In this document: positions 1-10,524 of the stretch, in pieces
How positions within the stretch are numbered: position 1 is the first letter of the stretch
How the letters are laid out: each line of letters begins with the position of its first letter
Origin: Martelella mediterranea
Lineage (GTDB): Bacteria; Pseudomonadota; Alphaproteobacteria; Rhizobiales; Rhizobiaceae
Length of the DNA stretch: 64,000 nucleotides
Direction of reading: 5' to 3'
Assembly (NCBI RefSeq): GCF_021021415.1
Contig: NZ_JAINWJ010000008.1
Location: forward strand, 62,001-126,000
Notes under the pieces: generated by a model
Told to the model about the DNA's origin: nothing
Seen by the model: only the letters and a program-made list of their open reading frames with translations
Databases searched by the model: none
Program-made: the position numbers and the translations under genes

Positions 1-327
1 GCCGTCAAACGACTGAACCCAATCGTGGAGGAACTCCGTTCGAAAGATCAATTGCGCGATCGTCAGCCGGCCTCTATCAAGGCGGTTGGCAGGCCGCCCA
101 GCGGCAGCCGTCCCTGCGACCATGAAAGCACCCGCCGGTCACGCAGCGGTCGTCGACCTGCATAGCCTCGCGCGTGGTGTTCGGCAGACGCGAAACTCCC
201 GTCTCAAACGATTCTTCAGGGAGTCAATAGCTCTCACCGAACAACGTGGATGTTATAGCCAAATCAGGGCGCCCCTTATGATACAGGAGGCCCCCTTATT
301 GGCTCCGGGCCACGACAGCCGCGCGCC
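1..327. other. Left-edge stretch without a recognised gene
   Basis: No recognisable gene. A minus-strand frame opens at an ATG at position 122 and runs off the left edge without a stop for about 40 codons; it could be the N-terminus of a gene continuing outside the window, but the peptide resembles nothing I know. The plus strand is also open from the edge to about position 174. Around 270-300 the string CCCCTTAT occurs twice in tandem about 20 bases apart, just downstream of the GH4 gene. No T-tailed terminator is evident. Confidence 0.3.
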
Positions 328-1701
328 TCAGGCCGTGCGCGCCTGCCGGGCAAGGCGCGCCCATTCCGGGATCCAGTCGTGGTGGGCGATCAGCAGGTCG
401 TCGACCAGCGACCAGATCTGGTCGAGGTCGAGTTCGGCGGCCGTGTGCGGGTCCATCATCGCGGCGTGATAGAGATGTTCGCGGTTTTCGTTGACCAGTG
501 CGGCAACGGTCAGCTCCTGCACGTTGATATTGGTGCGGATCAGCGCCGTCAGTTGCGGCGGCAGGTCGCCGATATAGGTCGGCTGAATGCCGGAGGCATC
601 GACGAGGCAGGGCACTTCCGCCGCGCAGTTTTCCGGCAGCGAGGTGATGCAGCCATTGTTGCGGACATTGCCGTAGATGACGGAGGGCTCGCCGGTCCAG
701 ACCGAATTCATGATCGACGAGGCATATTCCTTGCTCTGTTCGACCTTGATCTCGTCGGCCTTCCTGTATTCCTCCGCCTGATCCTTCCACCTTGCGATCT
801 GCTCGACGCAGCGGACGGGATACTCATCGAGCGGAATGCCGAATTTCTCGATCAGGTCCTCGCGGCCTTCCTTGATGAAATAGGGCGTATATTCGGCAAA
901 ATGCTCGGAGCTTTCGGTGACGAAATAGCCGAGCTTTGTAAGCATTTCGTAACGCACCTTGTTGGGGCAGCGGGGGTTCCAGCTTGACGGTTTCGGGAAC
1001 CGGCCCTCGCGGTAGCCGCGCACCAGATCCGGATAGAGGTCGCGATAGCTGCCATCGGCCTGGCGATGTTCGAATTTCAGGAAGAAGGCCATGTGGTTGA
1101 TGCCGGCCGAGCGGTAACGGATTTCCTCGTAGGGGATATCGAGGTCACGCGCCAGTTCGCCCGCAGTGCCCTGCACCGAATGGCAGAGGCCGACCTGTTT
1201 GATCTGCGGATATTTTTCCGTGATCGCCCAGGTGTTGATCGCCATCGGGTTCACATATTGCAACAGAATGGCGTCGGGGCAGATCTGCGTCATGTCCTCG
1301 CAGATCGACCAGAGATGCGGCACGGTTCTAAGGCCGCGCATAATGCCGCCGACGCCCAGTGTATCGGCGATCGTCTGGCGCAGGCCGTATTTCTTCGGCA
1401 CCTCGAAATCGGTCACGGTGGCCGGTTCGTAGCCGCCGATCTGGAAGGCCACGACGACGAAATCGGCGCCCTCCAGCGCCTCGCGCTGACTGGTATGGGT
1501 GGTGATCACCGATTTCGAGCCGAGCGTGCGCGCGAGCTTGCCGGCAACGATCTCGCTTTCGGCAAGCCGCTCCGGGTTGAGGTCCATCAGGGCGATGGAT
1601 GCATCCCTCAGCGCGGGACGCTGTAGAGCGTCGCCGATGATGTTTTTCATGAAAACCGTGGAGCCGGCGCCGATGAAGGTGATCTTGGGTTGTCTTGCCA
1701 T
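328..1701 (-). CDS. Alpha-galactosidase, glycoside hydrolase family 4 (MelA/AgaL type)
   Basis: Cytoplasmic, NAD- and metal-dependent glycosidase of 457 aa, close to the usual GH4 length. It is expected to hydrolyse imported alpha-galactosides such as melibiose or raffinose. The dinucleotide loop GAGSTVFMKN lies at residues 11-20, NPM at 151-153, and the metal and substrate residues Cys173-His174 (CHSV) and His203 (in GINHMAFF) match the positions of the MelA family. The start is the ATG at 1701 because GAGGAA lies just upstream; a TTG five codons earlier overlaps that ribosome site and is less likely. It is the last gene of the run that encodes the family-5 ABC importer. Alpha-glucosidase or glucuronidase activity cannot be excluded, since GH4 specificity is hard to read from sequence. 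Confidence 0.88.
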   Translation of the reverse strand: MARQPKITFIGAGSTVFMKNIIGDALQRPALRDASIALMDLNPERLAESEIVAGKLARTLGSKSVITTHTSQREALEGADFVVVAFQIGGYEPATVTDFEVPKKYGLRQTIADTLGVGGIMRGLRTVPHLWSICEDMTQICPDAILLQYVNPMAINTWAITEKYPQIKQVGLCHSVQGTAGELARDLDIPYEEIRYRSAGINHMAFFLKFEHRQADGSYRDLYPDLVRGYREGRFPKPSSWNPRCPNKVRYEMLTKLGYFVTESSEHFAEYTPYFIKEGREDLIEKFGIPLDEYPVRCVEQIARWKDQAEEYRKADEIKVEQSKEYASSIMNSVWTGEPSVIYGNVRNNGCITSLPENCAAEVPCLVDASGIQPTYIGDLPPQLTALIRTNINVQELTVAALVNENREHLYHAAMMDPHTAAELDLDQIWSLVDDLLIAHHDWIPEWARLARQARTA

Positions 1702-1718
1702 GGTAAAATTCCTCAAAT

Positions 1719-3389
<1,671 letters not shown>

Positions 3390-3405
3390 CGAAAGCGTCT
3401 CCTTC

Positions 3406-4530
3406 TCAATAGGGGTCGATGGCATCGCGCAGACCATCGCCGAACGCGTTGAAGGCGAAGACGGTCAAAAGCACGAAGGCGACGGGCGACAGCAGCCAGG
3501 GATAGGCGCCGATCACCGCATAATTGGAGGTGTCGCGCAGCATCAGCCCCCAGGAAATCATCGGTGGCTTCACAGCAAAGCCGAGGAAGCCAAGAAAGGC
3601 CTCGAGCAGCACGACCGTGGGGATGGCAAGCGTGACCGCGACGATCACGTGGCTCATCACGTTGGGCAGGATATGGCGGAAGATGATGCGCTTGTCGGTG
3701 GCGCCAACGGCGATCGCCGCGCGCACATAATCCATGCGCACCAACCCCATCGTCTTGCCGCGCACCTCGCGCGACATCTGTGCCCAGCCAAGCGCCGACA
3801 TCACCGCGATGACGAAGCCCAAGAACACCTTGGTCGGCGCGGTGACGGGAATGAGCGAGGCCAGCGCCAGATAGAAGGGCAGTTGCGGAAAGGCGAGCAC
3901 CAGTTCGACGAAGCGCTGGATCCACGAATCCACCGGCCCGCCGAAATATCCCGAGGTCATGCCGACGGATGTTCCGACGATGGTGACGACGGTGACCACA
4001 GTGAGCGCGATCAGAAGCGAAATCCGCGAGCCGTAGAGAATGCGCGACAGCACGTCCCGGCCGAGCTTGTCGGTGCCGAGAAAATGGATCACCGAGCCAT
4101 CGGTCGCGCCGATGAAATGGCGATCGGCGGGAATGAAGCCGAGCAGCTTGTAGGGCGCGCCCTTCACGAACAGGCCGATGATCTGCGGGTTGTCGTAATC
4201 CTTGCCGACGAGCGGCTGGAAGGTGATCGGGTCCAGTTCGCCGGTATCGCCAAGCGGATAGACGCGCGGCGGAAACACGAATCCGCCGTCCTTGCCAAAC
4301 ACAGTGACCATCTGCGGCGGCTGGTAGGAATCGCCGGTGGCTCGCGGATCAGCGGGCGACAGGAAATCGGCGAACACGGCGACGAACAGCAGGAAGACCA
4401 CCAGGATCAGGCCCATCATGCCGGAAAATGACCGCTTCAGCCTGCGCCAGACCAGCGCCAGATAGGTTTCGTTCTTGTTGGCTTCCGGTTCTTTGACGGT
4501 ATCGACGGTTTGAAGGATGTTGTCGGTCAT
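3406..4530 (-). CDS. ABC transporter permease, DppC type
   Basis: Inner-membrane permease of the importer, 374 aa. An N-terminal helix near residues 38-55 is followed by an unusually long periplasmic insertion of about 110 residues, then the membrane core beginning near the conserved GTDKLGRDVLSR segment. The ATPase-contact (EAA) loop lies around GATDKRIIFRHILPN. DppC-family proteins usually have about 290-300 residues, so the insertion explains the extra length; similar long forms accompany large oligosaccharide-binding proteins. Its start overlaps the stop of the upstream permease by four bases, which implies translational coupling. Confidence 0.9.
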   Translation of the reverse strand: MTDNILQTVDTVKEPEANKNETYLALVWRRLKRSFSGMMGLILVVFLLFVAVFADFLSPADPRATGDSYQPPQMVTVFGKDGGFVFPPRVYPLGDTGELDPITFQPLVGKDYDNPQIIGLFVKGAPYKLLGFIPADRHFIGATDGSVIHFLGTDKLGRDVLSRILYGSRISLLIALTVVTVVTIVGTSVGMTSGYFGGPVDSWIQRFVELVLAFPQLPFYLALASLIPVTAPTKVFLGFVIAVMSALGWAQMSREVRGKTMGLVRMDYVRAAIAVGATDKRIIFRHILPNVMSHVIVAVTLAIPTVVLLEAFLGFLGFAVKPPMISWGLMLRDTSNYAVIGAYPWLLSPVAFVLLTVFAFNAFGDGLRDAIDPY

Positions 4531-5540
4531 GCCGCGGCCCTCCCGGTCTGTCTGACACGCGGATCGAGGGCCACGAGCAGAAGGTCGGCGATGATGTTGC
4601 CGATCAGCAGCATGGCCGAAAGCAGCAGCATGAAGGTCGCCGTGACATAGACGTCGCCCACCTGCATCGAGCCGACGATGGCCGGGCCGACGGTCGGCAG
4701 CGCGAAGATGATGGCGACCTCGATTTCGCCGGTCAGCATGTAGGGCAGAACCACCCCCTGATACATGACGAGGGGATGCAGCGCATTGGGCACGGCATGG
4801 CGCATAATCACCTTGCGCTCCGAAAGCCCCTTGGCGCGCGCGGTTTCGACATATTGCATGTTCAGCGTGTCGAGCAGGTTGCCGCGCATCACCCGCATAT
4901 TGTAGGCGAGCCCGCCGAAGGTGGCGATCGCGACGACCGGCCAGACGTGTTGCACGAGATTGACGAACTTGCCCCAGGACCAGGGCGCGCCGCCATATTG
5001 CGGCGAGAAGAAACTGCCCACCTCGTTGACGTCGAAATGGAAGACGAGGACATAGACGATGATCAGCGCCATCAAAAAGCGCGGCACCGTCATGCCGAGA
5101 AAGGCGACCCCCGACAGCGCCGTGTCGATCCAGCTATATTGGCGCGTCGCCGCGACAATGCCGAAGCCGATGCCGAGAATGGAAGCGAGGATATGGCACG
5201 TCAGCGCCAGCGCCAGCGTGCGCGGCAGCCGTTCGGCGACGACGTCGGAAACCGGCTTGTTGTAATAGAGGCTCTGTCCGAAATCGCCGTGAAAGACGAT
5301 GCCCTTTACCCAGTTCAGATACTGGACCGGCATCGAATCGTCGAGACCATGGGCTTTCCGATAGGCCTGAGCCTGTGCATCTGCCTGCTCGAATGAGGCT
5401 CCGCCCTGATTGATCGCCTGCGAGCGGATATAATCGCTGTAGTCGCCCGGCGGGGCCTGGATGATGGCGAAGGTCACGATGCTGAGCACGAAGAGCAGCA
5501 TCAGCCCCGACATGATCCGGTTGAACAGAAATCGCGCCAT
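4527..5540 (-). CDS. ABC transporter permease, DppB type
   Basis: Second inner-membrane permease of the importer, 337 aa from the chosen ATG at 5540, which has AAGGA a few bases upstream; a start twelve codons earlier lacks a ribosome site. The N-terminus is a transmembrane helix (FNRIMSGLMLLFVLSIVTF) followed by the typical periplasmic loop and five further helices, with the ARAKGLSERKVIMRHAVPN loop for ATPase contact. It follows the substrate-binding protein by about 110 bases in the same direction and overlaps the DppC-type gene, so the two permeases should be made together. Confidence 0.9.
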   Translation of the reverse strand: MARFLFNRIMSGLMLLFVLSIVTFAIIQAPPGDYSDYIRSQAINQGGASFEQADAQAQAYRKAHGLDDSMPVQYLNWVKGIVFHGDFGQSLYYNKPVSDVVAERLPRTLALALTCHILASILGIGFGIVAATRQYSWIDTALSGVAFLGMTVPRFLMALIIVYVLVFHFDVNEVGSFFSPQYGGAPWSWGKFVNLVQHVWPVVAIATFGGLAYNMRVMRGNLLDTLNMQYVETARAKGLSERKVIMRHAVPNALHPLVMYQGVVLPYMLTGEIEVAIIFALPTVGPAIVGSMQVGDVYVTATFMLLLSAMLLIGNIIADLLLVALDPRVRQTGRAAA

Positions 5541-5653
5541 TTTATCCTTGCGTCCCTTGTCTGTGCGGACCGGCAACTGGAGGAGAACAGGGTTGCCGGT
5601 CCGCGAGGTTGGCGACGGCGCTTTCGCAAGAGCCGCCGCGACGCTTTCGGGTG

Positions 5654-7750
5654 TCAGCCGCTGACCGGGCCGTCGCCGCCCCGTTCACCCGGCAGGGTTT
5701 TCGGGAACAGTTCGTAGTCCTGCTGCTCATCTGTCGGAACAAACATACGTTCACGGATGATGGCATCCTCGGCCCAATTGAACATGAAGATCGGCGCGCC
5801 GGCGGCAACATTGTCGAGGCGCTTGTTCACGATCAGCGCACCGGGATATTCCGTCAGCCCGACCATATCGACGTTCTGCGTGGCGACGGTCTGATACTGT
5901 TTCATCAGTTCGGCGCGTTCATCGTCATCGTCAGTCGCGATGAATTTTTCGACGATATCGACCATCTCCTCTTCATAAGGCATCAGGTCGAGGGTTCCGT
6001 CGGGACCTGCGCGGTGATGCCAGCTGGTGCGAGGACCGACCGGCGCAAGCTCGGTTGTGCCCTGAACCACGGATGCAAGCGAAGACGGGTTGCGCAGAAT
6101 TTGCCAGTCAAAATCGCCGGCTGAGCGCATCGCGTCATACTGATTGTTTTCGAGCGCGTTCTGAATGACCCTGAGGCCGACCTGCTGGAGCTGGCCGATC
6201 ACGGCTTCCGAAAGGTTGAGGTCGGTCGTGTAGTTCGATCCGACCAGCAGAACGATGTCCACATCCGCACCATTCAGCGTGTCGGCAGGCCAGTTGACGA
6301 AACCGTTGCCGTCCGTGTCCTCAAGTCCGATGGAGGCAAGCAGTGCCTTCGCCCCTTCGGGGTCATAGGGATAGTAATAGGTCGATTCCCGGTCATAGAA
6401 GCTGGTGCCGGAATTCAGGCCGCCGGGATAGATGGCGGTGAACGGGCCGCGCACCAGCGAATCCCCAATCGCCTGACGGTCGAGCGCCATGGTCACGGCC
6501 TTGCGGAAGTCCGGATTGCGGTTGAGCTCACGCACGGCCTGGGCACGTTCGTCAGGATCGCCCCAGCCATTCCCGGAGAGGTTCATGCGCATGTTGTAGC
6601 CGATCAGGCGCGGGCCGAAGGCAAGACGGGCCGGGGCCGTTTCTTCGGCGGCGCGACGCAGCGCCACGACAAAGTTTTCCGGCTGCTCCAGGTTTGACAG
6701 ATCGGCAGAGCCGGCAATCGTCTGCACATCGCGGTCGGCCCAGGTAGAGAGCTTGTATTGCAGCTCGTCGATGTAGGGCAGCTGACGGCCATCCTCGTCG
6801 ACCTTCCAGTAATAGGGATTGCGGCGCAGAACGATGATGTCGTCCGAGCGGTATTCCACAGGCGCCCAGGCGCCCATGACCGGCCAATTCAGCATTTCGG
6901 GCGGAAACGCGTTCTTGTATTGATCATAGGTCGTGTCGGCATAGCGCGGGTGCTTGGTCTTCAGGATATGCGCCGGGCCGGGGCAGAAATTGCCATAGGC
7001 CATATTGAAGAGATACTGTCGTGGGAAGGCCTCGGCGAAGGTCCACTCGACGGTGTAATCGTCAATCGCCTTCAGCGAGGTATCCGAGCCGAAGGTCTCC
7101 TTGCTTGCGCCATTGAGCGGCGACACATTCGGGTCGACGATATTGTCTTCCCACATGAAGATCACATCTTCGGACGTGAACGGCACACCGTCGGACCATT
7201 TCGCCCCCTCGATCAGGTGCATGGTGAGCGTGTGCCCGTCTTCCGACCATTCCCAGCTCTTCGCGAGATTCGGCAGCGGTTCCATGTCGCTCGCCTCAAC
7301 CTGATAGAGCGGCGCGGTGCGGGTGAGGCACTCATACATGCCGATATCGATGCCGCCCCAACCCTGGGACTGGCCGGCCTGATAGTTCCAGCCTTCCGGG
7401 CGTCCGCCGATCACATGGCGCAGCGTGCCACCGTAAACGCCCATGCCGTCCGGCATGTTGCCGGTCTTGAAGACCAGCGGTTCCTTCGGCAGCCGTTCCT
7501 CGACCGGCGGCAGCGCGCCGGTCTCGACAAATTGCTCCGTCACCCATTCCGGCTCGGAATAGGATGGCAGCGATCTAAATTCCTCGATCGCGTTGCGCGG
7601 TACATAGGTGATCTTGGCCTGGGCCGGGAAATCCGGCTGCGGCGGGACCACTGTCATTTCCGATGCGAGCGCTCCGGAGACGAATGCGAGGGTTGAAATC
7701 CCGGCGGCCAGGACACTGGCCAGATGCCGGGCAGAAAGGTGCGATGTCAT
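5654..7750 (-). CDS. agpA: Family-5 extracellular solute-binding protein, alpha-galactoside importer (AgpA-like)
   Basis: Periplasmic receptor of the ABC importer, 698 aa. It starts with a Sec-type signal peptide (hydrophobic stretch around residues 8-28, small residues before SEMTVVPPQ). The mature protein has the SBP_bac_5 layout: an early WNYQAGQ region, the LAKSWEWSEDGHTLTMHL segment, then ADRDVQTIAG and the YYYPYDPEGAKALLASIGL segment typical of lobe I. The start at 7750 has GGGAGGA upstream. The length and the flanking GH4 genes and AraC regulator match the rhizobial alpha-galactoside receptor AgpA. A peptide-binding role is the alternative but fits the neighbours less well. Confidence 0.82.
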   Translation of the reverse strand: MTSHLSARHLASVLAAGISTLAFVSGALASEMTVVPPQPDFPAQAKITYVPRNAIEEFRSLPSYSEPEWVTEQFVETGALPPVEERLPKEPLVFKTGNMPDGMGVYGGTLRHVIGGRPEGWNYQAGQSQGWGGIDIGMYECLTRTAPLYQVEASDMEPLPNLAKSWEWSEDGHTLTMHLIEGAKWSDGVPFTSEDVIFMWEDNIVDPNVSPLNGASKETFGSDTSLKAIDDYTVEWTFAEAFPRQYLFNMAYGNFCPGPAHILKTKHPRYADTTYDQYKNAFPPEMLNWPVMGAWAPVEYRSDDIIVLRRNPYYWKVDEDGRQLPYIDELQYKLSTWADRDVQTIAGSADLSNLEQPENFVVALRRAAEETAPARLAFGPRLIGYNMRMNLSGNGWGDPDERAQAVRELNRNPDFRKAVTMALDRQAIGDSLVRGPFTAIYPGGLNSGTSFYDRESTYYYPYDPEGAKALLASIGLEDTDGNGFVNWPADTLNGADVDIVLLVGSNYTTDLNLSEAVIGQLQQVGLRVIQNALENNQYDAMRSAGDFDWQILRNPSSLASVVQGTTELAPVGPRTSWHHRAGPDGTLDLMPYEEEMVDIVEKFIATDDDDERAELMKQYQTVATQNVDMVGLTEYPGALIVNKRLDNVAAGAPIFMFNWAEDAIIRERMFVPTDEQQDYELFPKTLPGERGGDGPVSG

Positions 7751-7894
7751 CGTGTCGTCCTCCCGTTTTGACACAGATTGCGAAGGCGCATGGCCGTTCG
7801 CCGGTTGTTCCGACGGCAAGGCTCCTACCCACAAGACCGCCGGAACAGGAAAGACCAGACCGGCATGCCGCCGGACCGGTCGAGATTAAAAACG

Positions 7895-9367
7895 TCAGGC
7901 GTTGGCCGCCGCGCGCTCGGCTTCCTTTTCCTCGCGCATTTCGTCCACCGAACGGATCTGGCGGCGGGCCGCCCCTTCCCATTCGCGGGTCTTGACCGTT
8001 GCCTTTGCAAGCCGCTCTTTCGCGCCGTCGATGGCGTGGGCATATTGCGGCAGCCATTCGGCCTGGGCGACGACCATCTCGTCCACCATCTGCCACACCT
8101 CCTCCGGCGTGCAGACGGCGCCGACCAGCGGATCGTGCAGGACGGCCAGTTTCAGAAGATCGAGGTCGCCGGTCACGGCGGCATGAACGGACATGCGCTG
8201 CACGTTGATCGAGGCCATGCAGGTTGCAGCACAGGCCTCCGGCAAGGTGATGCCGGCAACCATGTTGAGGCCGAAGCGGTCGACGAAGCCGGGCGATTCA
8301 ATGATGCAGTCATCCGGCAGATTGGTGATCACGCCGTTGTTCTTGCGGTTGAAATGGCCGCGATAGACCCGGCCGGTCTCCAGCCCTTCGAGGATGTAGC
8401 TAGCATGTTCGCTCGACCGCTTCTTCGGGTCGATGGGTTTTGCCGCATCTTCAAGGAAGCCGTCATATTCGGTCTCGAACCAGTTGCGGTTTTCCGCGGT
8501 GTAGCGCAGATAGCCGCCGGTCTCGCCATGGATCCAGTCGGACATGTCGATCCAGCGGGTGATTTCCTCCGGGCGCTTGCGATACCAGGGCAGGTATTCG
8601 GACAGGTGGCCGTTGCTTTCGGTCGAGTAGACGCCGAACCGCTTCAGCACGTCGATGCGGACCTTTTCCTGTTTCGAGATCACCGGATGGGCCTCGAAGG
8701 CGGCGATCAGCTCGTCTTTACCGATTTTGCGGCCGTTGACGCGCAGATCGGTGAACCAGGTCTGATGGTTGATGCCCGAGCAGATATAATCGAGCTCGCC
8801 CGGTTTTGCGCCGAGTACCTCGGTGATCTGCTCCGCGCCGTGCTGGACGCCATGGCACAGGCCGATCGTATCGACCTTGCCGTATTCATTCGCGGCCCAG
8901 GTGTTCATCGCCATCGGATTGGCATAGTTGAGGAAGCGGGCGCCGGGCTCGGCCACTTCGCGGATATCCTTGCAGAAATCCAGAATGACCGGAATGTTGC
9001 GCTGGCCGTAAAGAATGCCGCCGGCGCAGATCGTATCGCCGACGCACTGGTCGACGCCGTATTTCAGCGGAATGCGGATATCGTCGGCATAGGCCTCAAG
9101 CCCGCCGACGCGCACGCAGGAAATCACATAGCGCGCGCCCTCGATTGCCTTGCGGCGGTCTGTGGTCGCGGTGACGGTGGTCGGCAGGCCGTTGGCCTCA
9201 ACGATCTTCTCGAGGATCGTTTTCACCATCGTCAGATTTTTCTCGCTGATATCTGTCAGCGCCACTTCGATGTCCGCGAACTCCGGAACGCACAGAATAT
9301 CCTTGAACAGCGTCTTGGTGAAACCGACGCTGCCAGCGCCGATAATGGCTATTTTGAAAGCGCTCAT
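7895..9367 (-). CDS. GH4 family glycosidase (second alpha-galactosidase-type enzyme)
   Basis: Second NAD- and metal-dependent GH4 enzyme of the locus, 490 aa and only distantly similar to the one at 328-1701. The nucleotide loop GAGSVGFTKT lies at residues 10-19, NPM near 150-152, Cys171-His172 in CHGVQ, and His201 in SGINHQTWF. The C-terminal 35 residues are rich in Arg and Glu and lie beyond the usual end of the family. The ATG at 9367 follows GGGAGG. It is first in the minus-strand run and diverges from the AraC gene, so it is probably co-induced with the transporter. Different linkage or sugar specificity from its partner is likely but cannot be read from sequence. Confidence 0.85.
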   Translation of the reverse strand: MSAFKIAIIGAGSVGFTKTLFKDILCVPEFADIEVALTDISEKNLTMVKTILEKIVEANGLPTTVTATTDRRKAIEGARYVISCVRVGGLEAYADDIRIPLKYGVDQCVGDTICAGGILYGQRNIPVILDFCKDIREVAEPGARFLNYANPMAMNTWAANEYGKVDTIGLCHGVQHGAEQITEVLGAKPGELDYICSGINHQTWFTDLRVNGRKIGKDELIAAFEAHPVISKQEKVRIDVLKRFGVYSTESNGHLSEYLPWYRKRPEEITRWIDMSDWIHGETGGYLRYTAENRNWFETEYDGFLEDAAKPIDPKKRSSEHASYILEGLETGRVYRGHFNRKNNGVITNLPDDCIIESPGFVDRFGLNMVAGITLPEACAATCMASINVQRMSVHAAVTGDLDLLKLAVLHDPLVGAVCTPEEVWQMVDEMVVAQAEWLPQYAHAIDGAKERLAKATVKTREWEGAARRQIRSVDEMREEKEAERAAANA

Positions 9368-9552
9368 AGCCGCCTCCCTGAACTAAGACCAACATGCAGG
9401 GTAAAATCCAACGCAACAGAGGACCAACCGGCAGGGCGCAACGAAGGGCGTGCCCCAGGTCGATACGTTCTGACTGTAGCGCTTGTGTTTCAAACTCCCG
9501 AACCGCATTATGCAGCAGTCAGGAGGACATCACAGAGAGGGATTGTGCTTTC

Positions 9553-10506
9553 ATGGGTAATTCTGTGCTGCGGGAAATGCGGGCAAAAGCACCGATCGGG
9601 CGGCTGATTTCGCTGCCGCGCGGCCATCAGGACCTGCATGCCATGCCGGTCAGCGCCGGCTATGAAATCCGAACCAAGCCGGATTATCAGTGGGATGGAA
9701 GGCGTCGCGGCCAGAGCCCGTTTTCGGTGATCCAGTACACGATTGCCGGTGCGGGAAACCTGCGTTTTGAAAACCAGACCTATCGTATCCGTCCGGGTGA
9801 AACCATGCTCACCCTGATCCCGCACAACCACCGATATTGGCTGGAAGCGGACGGCATGTGGGAGTTCTTCTGGATCTCGCTCAATGGCGAGGAGGCGATG
9901 CGCATCCAAAGAGCGGTTCTGGCGACCACCGGCCCGGTGCTGAAACTCAAGGAGGAGACAGTCAACCAGCTTGCCGATTGTCTCTCACGCCTGCTTTCGT
10001 CGGAAACCGACACCCCGGCCCGGGCTTCCGCCGTCGCCTATCAGGTGACCATGCTGCTTTATGATGACGTTTTCGGGGTTCACACCATGCCGCCGGTGGA
10101 AAGCCGGGCGATGCAGCGGGTTATCCATTATATCGATGCCAATCTCGATAAGCCGTTGCCGGTGGACAGGCTGGCCGAGATTTCAGGCTTCAGCCGCTCG
10201 CATTTCTCACGGCTTTTCGCCCAGTCGGAGGGCATGCCGCCCGCAGAATACGTGCTCCTGCGCCGCCTGAAGCAATCGACCCGGCTTTTGGCAAGCGGCG
10301 ACCATACCGTCAAAGAAGTCTCCGGCATGGCCGGCTTCGCCGACCCGAACTATTTCGCCAAAGTGTTCCGCCGCTATTTCCGCGTCAGCCCCACGGAGTT
10401 CAGAAAGATCGGCCTTGCCGCCAGCATCATGACAATGAACACCGAAACCGCCGCCCCCGCGCTGCAAAAGCACCCGGTCGAGTATCCGGAAACGGACATG
10501 GCCTAG
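9553..10506 (+). CDS. agpT: AraC-family transcriptional regulator (AgpT-like activator)
   Basis: Probable activator of the divergent alpha-galactoside genes, 317 aa. The N-terminal half is a cupin-like effector domain (YTIAGAGNLRFENQTYRI then LIPHNHRYW), and the C-terminal ~100 residues hold two helix-turn-helix units: LPVDRLAEISGFSRSHFSRLFAQ, then VKEVSGMAGFADPNYFAKVFRRYF. The ATG at 9553 is chosen because GAGAGGG precedes it and the cupin domain begins soon after; the frame stays open further upstream without a ribosome site. An AraC activator controlling agp genes is known in Sinorhizobium meliloti, which supports but does not prove the symbol. It converges with dabA, only 18 bases apart. 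Confidence 0.8.
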   Translation: MGNSVLREMRAKAPIGRLISLPRGHQDLHAMPVSAGYEIRTKPDYQWDGRRRGQSPFSVIQYTIAGAGNLRFENQTYRIRPGETMLTLIPHNHRYWLEADGMWEFFWISLNGEEAMRIQRAVLATTGPVLKLKEETVNQLADCLSRLLSSETDTPARASAVAYQVTMLLYDDVFGVHTMPPVESRAMQRVIHYIDANLDKPLPVDRLAEISGFSRSHFSRLFAQSEGMPPAEYVLLRRLKQSTRLLASGDHTVKEVSGMAGFADPNYFAKVFRRYFRVSPTEFRKIGLAASIMTMNTETAAPALQKHPVEYPETDMA

Positions 10507-10524
10507 GGACTATTTGCCCGTAGT

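Noticed and set aside
260-300. Tandem CCCCTTAT repeat near the left edge
   Set aside because: Only two copies with imperfect flanks; too short to separate from chance.
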